From positions 1 to 25,655 of the forward strand of contig DASYMJ010000102.1 of NCBI GenBank assembly GCA_036009105.1: a DNA stretch of 25,655 bases. The letters run 5' to 3'. How positions within the stretch are numbered: position 1 is the first letter of the stretch; every line of letters starts with the position of its first letter. Origin of the DNA: JAFAVZ01 sp036009105. GTDB taxonomy: Bacteria > Acidobacteriota > Thermoanaerobaculia > Gp7-AA8. Shown here piece by piece: positions 15,269-21,945 of this stretch. Under the pieces are notes generated by a model. It saw nothing but the letters and a program-made list of their open reading frames with translations. It made no database searches and was not told the DNA's origin. A program made the position numbers and the translations under genes.

Positions 15269-16498
15269 ATGGCCTCGAAATGCTTCATGTGCGGGCGCGA
15301 GATCTCCTCCGGAATCCTGTGCGAGAGGTGCGATAAGCCGCGGCGCAAGGGTGGCGAGCAGCGGGCAGCGAGCAGCGAGCAGGAGCTGCCGCAAGCGGCC
15401 CCTCCCGCCCCCGCCCCCCACCTGCCGCCTCCCCAGCCCGCCCCCATGCCGCGCTCCTCGTCCCCCGCCGCCGCCCCGGCCGTGGCTCTCGATCCGTTCC
15501 CCAAGGCGCCCGTGGTGCAGTTCCCCATGGAGTCGGCCTCGCTCGCCATCACCAGCATCGTCAACCTCCTCGTCGCCTCCGGCGTCCCCACCGTTCTCCT
15601 CGGCGCGGACCGCAGTGTGAAATTCGTCTCCGACGAGGCGAAGAAGCTGTTCGATGCGCCGCAGTCGGACCTGCAGAGCCTGAAGTTCATCGAGGCCAAG
15701 ACCGGTCTGCGCATCGGCGAGCTGTCGCTGCCGGCGACGGCCGGCATCCGCATCCGCAACGCCAGCATCCTCTATTCACTCGTCCCCCTCTCCGGCGGTG
15801 CGAGCGGCGCCGTGCTCGTCTTCCGTTACGCGGACGGCAGCCAGTCGCACGCCTCCTTCACCACGTACGTCCGCGAGACAGTGCTCGGGCCGATGCGGTC
15901 GTTGCGCGATTCCCTCGTCGCGGCGTCGCGCACGCGCGGACGCGATCCGCTCCTCGAGGACTCGGCCGCGACGGTGGACCAGGTGCTCTCCTCGCTCGAG
16001 CTCGCGCCGGAGGTCGACGACCTCAGCGCGACCTCGCAGGTGCCGAGCGTGACCGAGGTCGTGCGGCGGGTTGCGGACCGCTTCGTGCCGTTCGCCGATT
16101 TGAAGGCCATCCACCTGCAGGTCGACGTGCAGGAGCTGGACGAAACGTTCCGCGATCACGAGCAGCTCGGCGAGTCGCTGGCCATCATGATGGACAACGC
16201 GCTGCACTACGTGCCGGCCAACGGGCAGGTGGTGATCGGCGTGCGCTGGATGGAGCACAAAGGGCGGCCTCTGCTGCTGTTCTTCGTGATGGACAACGGC
16301 GCCGTGGTGCCCGAGCCGCTGCGCCAGCGCATCTTCGAGCCGGACTTTGTGTGGCAGCCCTCGGCGCCGGAGCGGACGGGGCGGAGCCTCTTCCGCGTGC
16401 GCGAATTCGCGGTGGCCCATTCCGGTTCCGTGTGGGTCGAGTCCAAGACCGGCAAGGCCTGCACGTTCTTCCTGCGCGTGCGGCCGGACGGCAGGTAA
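15269..16498 (+). CDS. zinc-ribbon/PAS/HATPase (histidine-kinase-like) protein
   Basis: A 409-residue soluble protein. The N-terminus has a zinc ribbon (Cys5, Cys8, Cys18, Cys21). A Pro/Ala-rich linker (~25-85) follows, then a PAS-like domain (~90-190, 'VPTVLLGADRSVKFVSDEAKKLF'), a helical segment and a HATPase_c-like domain (~295-405). The N-box is 'MMDNALHYV' (Asn310) and the G1 box is 'VMDNGAVVPEP' (Asp342-Gly344). The G2 box is degenerate ('ERTGRSLFRVREF' instead of GxGxGL). The helical segment has no His at the usual H-box place ('YVRETVLGPMRSLRDSL'), so ordinary autophosphorylation is doubtful; it may be an ATP-binding sensor or a degenerate kinase. No response regulator is adjacent. 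ATG 15269 is chosen because the longer open frame only shadows hbd. Confidence 0.75.
   Translation: MASKCFMCGREISSGILCERCDKPRRKGGEQRAASSEQELPQAAPPAPAPHLPPPQPAPMPRSSSPAAAPAVALDPFPKAPVVQFPMESASLAITSIVNLLVASGVPTVLLGADRSVKFVSDEAKKLFDAPQSDLQSLKFIEAKTGLRIGELSLPATAGIRIRNASILYSLVPLSGGASGAVLVFRYADGSQSHASFTTYVRETVLGPMRSLRDSLVAASRTRGRDPLLEDSAATVDQVLSSLELAPEVDDLSATSQVPSVTEVVRRVADRFVPFADLKAIHLQVDVQELDETFRDHEQLGESLAIMMDNALHYVPANGQVVIGVRWMEHKGRPLLLFFVMDNGAVVPEPLRQRIFEPDFVWQPSAPERTGRSLFRVREFAVAHSGSVWVESKTGKACTFFLRVRPDGR
15354..15381 (+). repeat. four tandem copies of heptamer GCGAGCA inside the HATPase gene
   Basis: Four 7-bp units (GCGAGCA, GCGGGCA, GCGAGCA, GCGAGCA), with one mismatch in unit 2. They encode part of the linker 'GGEQRAASSEQ' after the zinc ribbon. 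Since 7 is not a multiple of 3, gain or loss of one unit would shift the frame of the PAS and HATPase domains. Confidence 0.7.
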
Positions 16499-16499
16499 T

Positions 16500-16578
16500 G
16501 TGGGGCCGGCTCTCCAGCCGGCCCAATGGTTGCCGATCCGGTATGCCGCGATTGGGCCGGCTGGAGAGTCGGCCCTAC
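16500..16578. repeat. imperfect inverted repeat made of two hairpins (REP/BIME-like)
   Basis: The 28-nt arms at 16500-16527 and 16551-16578 are reverse complements at 26 of 28 positions, with a 23-bp spacer. Each arm is itself a hairpin: left GGGCCGGCT-CTCC-AGCCGGCCC? in the form of a 9-bp stem with 4-nt loop (the outermost base pair is included in the 16504-16524 core); right the same with one G-T pair. It begins 2 nt after the HATPase stop. Paired palindromes of this kind resemble REP/BIME elements or a small MITE. No other copy was seen in this window. Confidence 0.7.
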
Positions 16579-16590
16579 GTTTTTCTTTTT
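16554..16590 (+). terminator. probable rho-independent terminator after the HATPase gene
   Basis: The right palindrome arm (GGGCCGGCT / AGTCGGCCC, 16554-16575, loop GGAG) is followed by TACG and then a T-rich run with one C (16580-16590). This is a GC-rich stem plus U tract on the plus strand, the only clear T tract near a hairpin in the window. Confidence 0.6.
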
Positions 16591-16643
16591 GACACTGGAC
16601 GGCGCGCCGCGCCGGCCGCACCATTACCCGGAACCCGATCATC

Positions 16644-17189
16644 ATGCGAATCCGCATCGCATTCCTCCTCGCCCTTCTCGTGGCCCTCCCCGCGCTGGCC
16701 GGCGAGATCACCAACAGCTCCGTGCTCGCCGCCATGAACGCGTACCGCGCGCAGTCCGGCCTGCCGCCGCTCAGCGAAGACGCGCGGCTCGATGAGGCTG
16801 CCGGCGACCGGATGAAGGACATGGAGGAGCTCGGCTACTGGTCCCACCAGGCGCCGGACGGGCGCTCGCCGTTCATGTGGCTCCGCCTCCGCCGCTACGA
16901 CTATCGCGCCGCGGGCGAGAACCTCGCCGCCGGCTTCGAGACCACGGAGCTGCTCGTGCAGTCATGGATGGAGTCGGAAGGGCATCGGGCGAACATCATG
17001 TCCAGCACCTTCGCCGACTGCGGCATCGCCATCATCGACGGCTCCACGAAGGGGCCGGCCACCGGCCGCTCCATCGTCGTCATGTTCGGCAGGACGGCCG
17101 GCGAGCAGCCGATGCTCGCCTCGCGCTCCGCCTCCGCGGCGATCACGCCACCGGCAGAGCCGGGTCGCAATCGCGTGCCCAGGCTTTGA
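16644..17189 (+). CDS. secreted CAP-domain (SCP/PR-1-like) protein
   Basis: A 181-residue protein with a Sec signal peptide (MRIRIAFLLALLVALPALAG, cleavage near residue 20) followed by one CAP domain. Family landmarks are 'VLAAMNAYRAQSGLPPLSEDARLDEAAGDRMKDM', His68 in 'YWSHQAPDGRSP', Glu92 in 'AAGENLAAG', and Glu112/His114 in 'WMESEGHRANIMSSTFADCGIAI'. These give the conserved His/Glu cavity set. CAP proteins are extracytoplasmic; bacterial members have poorly known roles (lipid or peptide binding, sporulation-related YkwD types). The last ~16 residues (AAITPPAEPGRNRVPRL) overlap the moeZ-like gene's 3' end by 47 bp on the opposite strand, and are probably a non-domain tail. A consensus-like TTGACA lies at 16589-16594, but no -10 follows at proper spacing. 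Confidence 0.9.
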   Translation: MRIRIAFLLALLVALPALAGEITNSSVLAAMNAYRAQSGLPPLSEDARLDEAAGDRMKDMEELGYWSHQAPDGRSPFMWLRLRRYDYRAAGENLAAGFETTELLVQSWMESEGHRANIMSSTFADCGIAIIDGSTKGPATGRSIVVMFGRTAGEQPMLASRSASAAITPPAEPGRNRVPRL

Positions 17190-18216
17190 GGCCGCCCACC
17201 AGGTTCCGCACCCGCTCGTAGCCCAGCTGCTGCAGGAACTGCTGCGCCTGCGCGCTCCGTCCGCCGGAGCGGCAGATCACCACGATCTCCCGATCGCGCG
17301 GGATCTCGCCCACGCGCTGCGGCACCTGCGCGAGCGGGATGTGGATCGAGCCGTCGAGGTGGCCCACTTCCCATTCGTACGGCTCGCGCACGTCGAGGAT
17401 CGTGACGTCGCGGCGGCGGTCTTGAAGCTGGCTCGGTGTGATGTCTTCGTTGTGCACGGGATTGCAGAACCCTTCGTAGTCGATGAGTCGTGTGACGGCC
17501 GCGTGGTCGTCGCAACGCTTGCGCAGTCTGACCGTGCGGAAGCCGGCGCGCAAGGCGTCGACGAGCAGCAACCGTCCGATCAGCGGCTCGCCGATGCCGG
17601 TCAAGAGCTTGACCGCCTCGGTTGCCTGCAGCGTCCCCACGATCCCCGGCAGCACGCCGAGGACGCCGCCTTCCGCGCAGGACGGCACGAGGTGCGGCGG
17701 GGGCGGCTCGGGATAGAGGCAGCGGTAGCACGGCCCGCGCTGCTGATGGAAGACCGAGACCTGTCCCTCGAAGCGGAAGATCGAGCCGTAGACGTTCGGC
17801 TTGCCGAGCAGCGTGCAGGCGTCGTCGACCAGGTAGCGGGTGGGGAAGTTGTCCGTGCCGTCGATGACGACGTCGTACTTGCCGAGAATCGCCAGCGCGT
17901 TTTCGGAGGTGAGGGCGGTGTGGTGCGTTTCGATCGCGATGTCGGAGTTGAGATCGCCCAGCCGCTCGGCGGCGGCTTCCAGCTTCGGCCTCCCCACATC
18001 AGAAGTGCCGTACAGGATCTGCCGATGCAGGTTCGTTTCGTCGACCTCGTCGAAGTCGACGAGGCCGATGCGCCCCACGCCTGCCGCGGCGAGGTAGATC
18101 GCCACCGGGCTGCCCAGGCCGCCGGCCCCGATGATGACCGCCGAGCCGGCGCGCAGTCGCTCCTGGCCTGCTTCGCCGATGAGGGGGAGGTGGCGGGCGT
18201 AGCGCGGAGGGATCAC
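17143..18216 (-). CDS. moeZ: MoeB/ThiF-type adenylyltransferase fused to rhodanese (MoeZ-like)
   Basis: A 357-residue E1-like enzyme that activates the C-terminal glycine of a small sulfur-carrier protein (MoaD/ThiS type) and loads it with sulfur via a rhodanese domain. The ATP site is GAGGLGSP (30-37), with 'DFDEVDETNLHRQ' and 'DGTDNFPTRYLVDD'. The conserved Cys of 'SCAEGGVLG' is Cys180. The rhodanese domain (~262-357) has active-site Cys315 in 'CRSGGR'. The zinc site is unusual: Cys163-x2-Cys166 is normal, but the second pair reads Cys235-x2-His238 instead of CxxC. GTG 18216 overlaps the yqeY stop (GTGA). The substrate could be molybdopterin synthase, thiamine or cysteine carrier protein; no carrier gene is in the window. 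Confidence 0.9.
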   Translation of the reverse strand: MIPPRYARHLPLIGEAGQERLRAGSAVIIGAGGLGSPVAIYLAAAGVGRIGLVDFDEVDETNLHRQILYGTSDVGRPKLEAAAERLGDLNSDIAIETHHTALTSENALAILGKYDVVIDGTDNFPTRYLVDDACTLLGKPNVYGSIFRFEGQVSVFHQQRGPCYRCLYPEPPPPHLVPSCAEGGVLGVLPGIVGTLQATEAVKLLTGIGEPLIGRLLLVDALRAGFRTVRLRKRCDDHAAVTRLIDYEGFCNPVHNEDITPSQLQDRRRDVTILDVREPYEWEVGHLDGSIHIPLAQVPQRVGEIPRDREIVVICRSGGRSAQAQQFLQQLGYERVRNLVGGLKAWARDCDPALPVA

Positions 18217-18659
18217 GGGAGAAGGCGGCTGACGATTTCCTGGATCTTCTTCCCGTCCACGCGCCCCTTGAAGCGCACCGTGGCTTCCTTCATCACCTTC
18301 CCCATGTCCTTCTTCGACGCGGCGCCGGTGGAGGCGACGATCTCGCGCACGCCGCTTTCCAGCTCTTCGTCCGAGAGCTCGGGCGGCAGGTAGGTCTTCA
18401 GCATCTCCATTTCGGAGGCTTCCTTGGCGGCGAGCTCGGGGCGATTGCCTTTGGTGAACTGCTCCTTGGAGTCGAGGCGCTGCTTCACCGCCTTGCGGAT
18501 GATGGCCAGCGCCTCTTCGTCCGACAGCTCGTGCCCGACTTCGATCTGCTGATACTTCATCGCCGACTGCAGCATGCGCAGGGTCGACAGCCGCCCGGCC
18601 TCTTTCGCTTTCATGGCCGCGGTCAGGTCCGCGCGGATCTGCTCGGTGAGTTTGCCCAT
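18213..18659 (-). CDS. yqeY: GatB/YqeY domain protein
   Basis: A 148-residue soluble helical protein of the YqeY family, related to the tail domain of the amidotransferase subunit GatB; it may bind tRNA, but the exact role is unsettled. The family pattern is seen throughout: 'IRADLTAAMKAKEAGRLSTLRML', 'ALAIIRKAVKQRLDSKEQF', 'EMEMLKTYLPPELSDEEL' and 'KKDMGKVMKEATVRFKGRVDGKKIQEIVSRLL'. A longer frame begins upstream, but the ATG at 18659 is preceded by AGGAG (18671-18667, minus strand) at 7 nt and begins at the family N-terminus. It overlaps the moeZ-like gene by 4 nt and is divergent from pyrE, with only 37 bp between starts. Confidence 0.93.
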   Translation of the reverse strand: MGKLTEQIRADLTAAMKAKEAGRLSTLRMLQSAMKYQQIEVGHELSDEEALAIIRKAVKQRLDSKEQFTKGNRPELAAKEASEMEMLKTYLPPELSDEELESGVREIVASTGAASKKDMGKVMKEATVRFKGRVDGKKIQEIVSRLLP

Positions 18660-18688
18660 TGCGTCGCTCCTGCGGCGCATTCTATCCT
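18659..18688 (+). promoter_or_regulatory. putative sigma70 promoter of pyrE
   Basis: TTGCGT (18659-18664), an 18-bp spacer, then TATCCT (18683-18688). The ATG follows after 8 nt, so the mRNA would be nearly leaderless. The -35 overlaps the yqeY start codon on the other strand and the spacer contains the yqeY Shine-Dalgarno, so polymerase or ribosome use of one side may affect the other. Confidence 0.45.
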
Positions 18689-18696
18689 CCGGCGCC

Positions 18697-19272
18697 ATGC
18701 CACTCGACGTGCAGGCGCTGCTCGCGGATACGGGCGCGTTGCTGGGAGGCCACTTCCGCCTCTCCTCCGGTCTGCACAGCCCGAACTACGTGCAGTGCGC
18801 GCTGCTCCTGGAGCATCCGCGCAACGCGAAAGCGATCGGCGAGGCGCTCGCCGCGCGCCTTCGTCCTTTGAACCCGGAGAAGATCGTCGCCCCGGCCATG
18901 GGCGGCGTCGTGATCGGCTACACCGTCGCCGACGCCCTCGCTCTCCCTTCCGTGTTCACGGAGCGCAAGGACGGCGCGATGACGCTTCGCCGCGGCTTCC
19001 GCGTTCATCGAGGCGAGCGGATCGTGATCGTGGAAGATGTGGTGACCACCGGCAAGTCGACGCGCGAGACCGCGGCCGTGGTCGAGGCGCACGGGGGCGA
19101 CGTGGTCGGCTTCGCCTCCATCCTCAACCGCAGCGGCAAGGCGAATCCGTTCCAGCCGAAGCCGTACGAGGCGCTGCTCGACCTCGCGCTGCAGACGCAC
19201 CAGGAGCAGGCCTGCCCCCTCTGCCGCGATGGCGTGCCGCTCGACGCGCCGGGATCGCGGTTCTCCCAATGA
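18697..19272 (+). CDS. pyrE: orotate phosphoribosyltransferase
   Basis: Converts orotate plus PRPP to orotidine 5'-monophosphate in pyrimidine synthesis. The 191-residue protein has 'GALLGGHFRLSSGLHSPNYVQCALLLEHP', the Lys/Arg loop 'TERKDGAMTLRRGF' and the PRPP-binding motif 'VIVEDVVTTGKST' (110-122). A Cys pair near the C-terminus ('CPLCRDGVPLDAPGSR') is typical of a subset of bacterial PyrE proteins. ATG 18697 gives the family start; an in-frame upstream ATG at 18574 would add 41 residues antisense to yqeY and is rejected. It overlaps the biotinyl carrier gene by 4 nt (ATGA). This is the only pyrimidine gene here, joined to CoA-metabolism genes. Confidence 0.94.
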   Translation: MPLDVQALLADTGALLGGHFRLSSGLHSPNYVQCALLLEHPRNAKAIGEALAARLRPLNPEKIVAPAMGGVVIGYTVADALALPSVFTERKDGAMTLRRGFRVHRGERIVIVEDVVTTGKSTRETAAVVEAHGGDVVGFASILNRSGKANPFQPKPYEALLDLALQTHQEQACPLCRDGVPLDAPGSRFSQ

Positions 19273-19739
19273 GCGAAAAGATCATCACCATCGGTGATGT
19301 TCAGTACGAGCTGAATGTCGAGCGCGACGGCGCCGCCTTCCGCGCCGGTGAGCTGGCCCTGGAGCTCGTCGCCGTGCGCGACCGGGAGGCGGAGATCCGC
19401 ATCGGCGGCCGCACCCATTTCGTGCCGTTCATCATCCAGGGGACGCAGGTCAGCTTTGCCTTCGACGGCGAGATCTACACGGCCGAGGTGACGGAGAAGG
19501 GGGCGCGGACGCGGGCGAAGCATCGCGATCACTCCATGAGCGCGCCGATGCCGGGCGTCGTGCTGCGCATCCTCGTGCAGCAGGGCGCCACGGTCAGCAA
19601 AGGCGCGCCGCTCATCATCCTGGAGGCCATGAAGATGGAGCACACCCTCGCCGCGCCGCGGGACGGCACGGTCGCCGCAATAAACTGCCGTGAGGGCGAA
19701 TTGGTACAGCCGGGCATCGAGCTCGTCACACTGCAATGA
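19269..19739 (+). CDS. biotinyl-binding (BCCP-like) carrier protein
   Basis: A 156-residue protein with a C-terminal biotinyl/lipoyl domain (~88-156). The biotinylation motif EAMKMEH carries acceptor Lys122 and is preceded by 'SAPMPGVVLRILVQQGATVSKGAPLIILEAMKME'. The N-terminal ~80 residues are beta-rich ('VQYELNVERDGAAFRAGELALELVAVR...FVPFIIQGTQVSFAFDGEIYTAEV'), like the region before the BCCP domain in acyl-CoA or pyruvate carboxylase alpha chains. It is a free-standing carrier, so it should work with separate biotin carboxylase and carboxyltransferase subunits that are not in the window. Its coupling to HMG-CoA lyase (4-nt overlap) points to 3-methylcrotonyl-CoA carboxylase (leucine breakdown) or another acyl-CoA carboxylase; this is inference. 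Confidence 0.88.
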   Translation: MSEKIITIGDVQYELNVERDGAAFRAGELALELVAVRDREAEIRIGGRTHFVPFIIQGTQVSFAFDGEIYTAEVTEKGARTRAKHRDHSMSAPMPGVVLRILVQQGATVSKGAPLIILEAMKMEHTLAAPRDGTVAAINCREGELVQPGIELVTLQ

Positions 19740-20671
19740 AGATCACGGTCGATACAGTCAAGGTCGTCGAAGTCGGGCCGCGGGACGGCCTGCAGAACGA
19801 GAAAGTCACCCTCCCCACCCAGGCGAAGATCGACTACATCACCGCCCTGGGCGACGCCGGCCTGCGCGTGATCGAAGCCGGCGCCTTCGTCAGCCCCAAG
19901 TGGGTCCCCCAGATGGCCGATACCGCCGAGGTCTTTCGGAACATCCCGAAGGATCCGGGCGTGGAGTACCCGGTGCTCGTGCCGAACCTGAAGGGCTTCG
20001 AGCGCGCCATCGAGGCGGGCGTGAAATCGATCGCCATCTTCACCGCCTCGTCGGACACCTTCAACCGCCGCAACATCAACATGTCGATCGACGAGTCGTT
20101 CGAGAACTACGCGCCGGTGACGCAGCGCGCGCTCGCGGAAGGGATGCGCGTGCGCGGCTACGTCTCCACCGCGTTCGGCTGCCCATACGAAGGCGAAGTG
20201 CCGCCGGAGAAGGTGCTCGAAGTCGTGGCGCGCCTGCTCGACCTCGGCTGCTACGAGGTCTCGGTGGGGGACACGATCGGCGTCGGGACTCCCATGCAGG
20301 TGCAGGGGGTGATCGGCATGCTGCTGCAGGTCGTCCCCCCCTCGCGCCTGGCCATGCACTTCCACGACACGCGCGGCACGGCGCTGGCCAACACCCTCGC
20401 CGCGCTGGAGCTGGGGATCGCCACCTTCGATGCCTCGTCCGGCGGCCTGGGCGGCTGTCCGTATGCGCCCGGCGCCTCGGGCAACCTGGCCACGGAGGAC
20501 CTCATCTACATGCTGGACGCGATGGGCATCGAGACCGGCGTGAACCTCGACCGGCTGGTGCAGGCCTCGGCCATCATCGCGCCGTATCTGGACCACGCGC
20601 TGCCGGGACGGTATCTTCAGGCGTGCACGAAGGGGAAGATGCCGTTCGCGACGGCGACCGCGGTGCAATAG
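19736..20671 (+). CDS. mvaB: hydroxymethylglutaryl-CoA lyase
   Basis: Cleaves 3-hydroxy-3-methylglutaryl-CoA to acetyl-CoA and acetoacetate, the last step of leucine degradation. The 311-residue protein is a DRE-TIM barrel. It shows 'VEVGPRDGLQNEK', 'EAGAFVSPKWVPQMADT', 'GYVSTAFGCPYEG', 'EVSVGDTIGVGTP', the metal-binding 'HFHDTRGTALAN' and the active-site Cys loop 'GGLGGCPYAPGASGN'. These distinguish it from the closely related isopropylmalate and citramalate synthases. It overlaps the biotinyl carrier gene by 4 nt (ATGA), and the thioesterase frame begins inside or at its end. Function is firm; membership of a leucine catabolic set is supported by the biotinyl neighbour. Confidence 0.95.
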   Translation: MKITVDTVKVVEVGPRDGLQNEKVTLPTQAKIDYITALGDAGLRVIEAGAFVSPKWVPQMADTAEVFRNIPKDPGVEYPVLVPNLKGFERAIEAGVKSIAIFTASSDTFNRRNINMSIDESFENYAPVTQRALAEGMRVRGYVSTAFGCPYEGEVPPEKVLEVVARLLDLGCYEVSVGDTIGVGTPMQVQGVIGMLLQVVPPSRLAMHFHDTRGTALANTLAALELGIATFDASSGGLGGCPYAPGASGNLATEDLIYMLDAMGIETGVNLDRLVQASAIIAPYLDHALPGRYLQACTKGKMPFATATAVQ

Positions 20672-21078
20672 GGTGGCGCGACGGCTGGTTCGTCGTCCCC
20701 CACCACATCCCCTTCCGCGACCTCGACTACTTCGGGCACGTCAACAACGCCCTCCACTTCACCTACTTCGAGCTCGCCCGCACCCTGCTCTGGTTCTCCG
20801 TCACCGGCGGCAGCCGGCCGGAGGACATCGGCTTCATCGTGGCCCACGCGGAGTGCGACTTCCGCGTGCAGTTGGGGATGGAGCGGGTCGACATCGCGGT
20901 GCGGATTTCCGCGATGCGCACCACCTCGTTGGACTTCGTTTACGAAATCCGGAAGAAGCGTGGCGGACAAATTGCTGCGGTCGGCAAGGTAACGGTCGTA
21001 CTCTGGGACTGGCCAACGCAGTCGAAGAAGGCCATCCCGGACCAGTTGAGAGAAAGGATTCGGAGGCTGTCGGAATGA
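20623..21078 (+). CDS. 4-hydroxybenzoyl-CoA thioesterase family (YbgC/FadM-like) acyl-CoA thioesterase
   Basis: A hot-dog-fold acyl-CoA thioesterase. The family signature is 'IPFRDLDYFGHVNNALHFTYFELAR', with the catalytic Asp in 'RDLDYFGHVNN', and the strand pattern continues to 'VLWDWPTQSKKAIPDQLRERI'. The start is uncertain. The only ATG/GTG/TTG/CTG codon found in frame before the domain is GTG 20623, which overlaps the HMG-CoA lyase gene by 49 bp and gives about 151 residues. The conserved domain begins ~25 residues later. An ATA at 20668 overlaps the lyase stop as ATAG, echoing the ATGA overlaps of its neighbours, and could be a rare start. The 3' end overlaps the next gene by 4 nt (ATGA). 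The substrate acyl-CoA is unknown. Confidence 0.8.
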   Translation: MHEGEDAVRDGDRGAIGWRDGWFVVPHHIPFRDLDYFGHVNNALHFTYFELARTLLWFSVTGGSRPEDIGFIVAHAECDFRVQLGMERVDIAVRISAMRTTSLDFVYEIRKKRGGQIAAVGKVTVVLWDWPTQSKKAIPDQLRERIRRLSE

Positions 21079-21923
21079 CCCGCTTTCTGACGCACCCCGC
21101 CGCGGCGCGGCAGCGTTTCGTGCACCTCGCCACCCTTCCCGAGCCGCAGCTCGATCTGGTGGAAGCCTCGCTCGTGATCGCGCTGGAAGAGAATCCGGCG
21201 GTCGATCTCGACCGCTACCTGGCCCAGGTCGGCAGCTGGGGCGATGCGGTCCGCGCCCGGCTGGAAGGCTCGCGCAACGTGGAGCGCATCGTGGAGACCA
21301 TCAATCGCCTGCTCTTCCAGGAGGAAGGCTTCCACGGCGAGGACGATGACTACTACGACCCTCGCAGCGCGCTGCTCAGCGAGGCGCTCGACCGCCACGC
21401 CGGCTTGCCCATCACCCTGTCGATTCTCTACCTGGAGATCTCGCGCCGCGTCGGCATCGAGGCGACCGGCATCGCCATGCCGGGCCGCTTCCTGGTCAAG
21501 CTCACGGGCGACTTCGGCATGATCGTGGTCGATCCGTTCGACGGTGGGCGCATTCTGACCACCTCCGAATTGCAGGGTATCCTGGACGGCCTGTACGGAG
21601 GCGGCGTCCGGCTGCGCGAGCATCACCTCCGCTCGTTCTCCCGCCGGGAGATTCTGGCTCGCGAGCTGGCCCAGCTGAAGGCGGCCTACCTCGCGCAGCA
21701 TGACCTGCAGCGCGCCGCGGCGTCGGTCGACCGCCTGCTCATTCTCGACGACCGCGATGCGTTCGAGCTGCGCGACCGGGCCGCCATCGCCATGCAGCTT
21801 CACGCGTACGCGCAAGCCATCGAATGCCTCGAGCGCTGGCTCGCGCTGACGCCGCGGGGCGAGGACCGGCACCGCGTGGTGGAGCAGATCAGCTATCTAC
21901 GGGCTTGGATGCAGCAGAACTGA
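21075..21923 (+). CDS. SirB1/transglutaminase-like protein with TPR-like C-terminus
   Basis: A 282-residue soluble protein. The central part matches the SirB1 family (transglutaminase-like superfamily): 'NRLLFQEEGFHGEDDDYYDPRSALLSEALDRHAGLPITLSILYLEISRRVGIEATGIAMPGRFLVKL' and 'VVDPFDGGRILT'. The classical Cys-His-Asp triad is not intact: the alignment has Leu/Ser in 'PITLSILYLEI' and Arg in 'PGRFLVK', where many relatives have His. A catalytic transamidase role is therefore unlikely. The C-terminal ~90 residues form TPR-like helices ('LKAAYLAQHDLQRAAASVDRLLILDDRDA', 'YAQAIECLERWLAL'). The real function of SirB1 proteins is unknown. It is the last gene coupled to the pyrE-mvaB operon; the next gene starts 22 nt later behind its own promoter-like sequence. 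Confidence 0.82.
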   Translation: MTRFLTHPAAARQRFVHLATLPEPQLDLVEASLVIALEENPAVDLDRYLAQVGSWGDAVRARLEGSRNVERIVETINRLLFQEEGFHGEDDDYYDPRSALLSEALDRHAGLPITLSILYLEISRRVGIEATGIAMPGRFLVKLTGDFGMIVVDPFDGGRILTTSELQGILDGLYGGGVRLREHHLRSFSRREILARELAQLKAAYLAQHDLQRAAASVDRLLILDDRDAFELRDRAAIAMQLHAYAQAIECLERWLALTPRGEDRHRVVEQISYLRAWMQQN

Positions 21924-21934
21924 GCCGGTAAGAT
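21905..21934 (+). promoter_or_regulatory. putative sigma70 promoter of the conserved hypothetical at 21946
   Basis: TTGGAT (21905-21910), an 18-bp spacer, then TAAGAT (21929-21934). The GTG start follows after 11 nt. The -35 lies in the last codons of the SirB1-like gene. The 18-bp spacing and TAAGAT hexamer are the same as before the HATPase gene. Confidence 0.4.
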
Positions 21935-21945
21935 ACCCAGTCTCC

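Noticed and set aside
16589..16594. TTGACA before the CAP-domain gene
   Set aside because: Matches a -35 consensus, but no -10-like hexamer lies 16-19 bp downstream; that stretch is GC-only palindromic sequence.
18531..19268. Long extension of the biotinyl carrier protein
   Set aside because: It reads pyrE in another frame; ATG 19269 overlaps the pyrE stop as ATGA like the neighbouring junctions.
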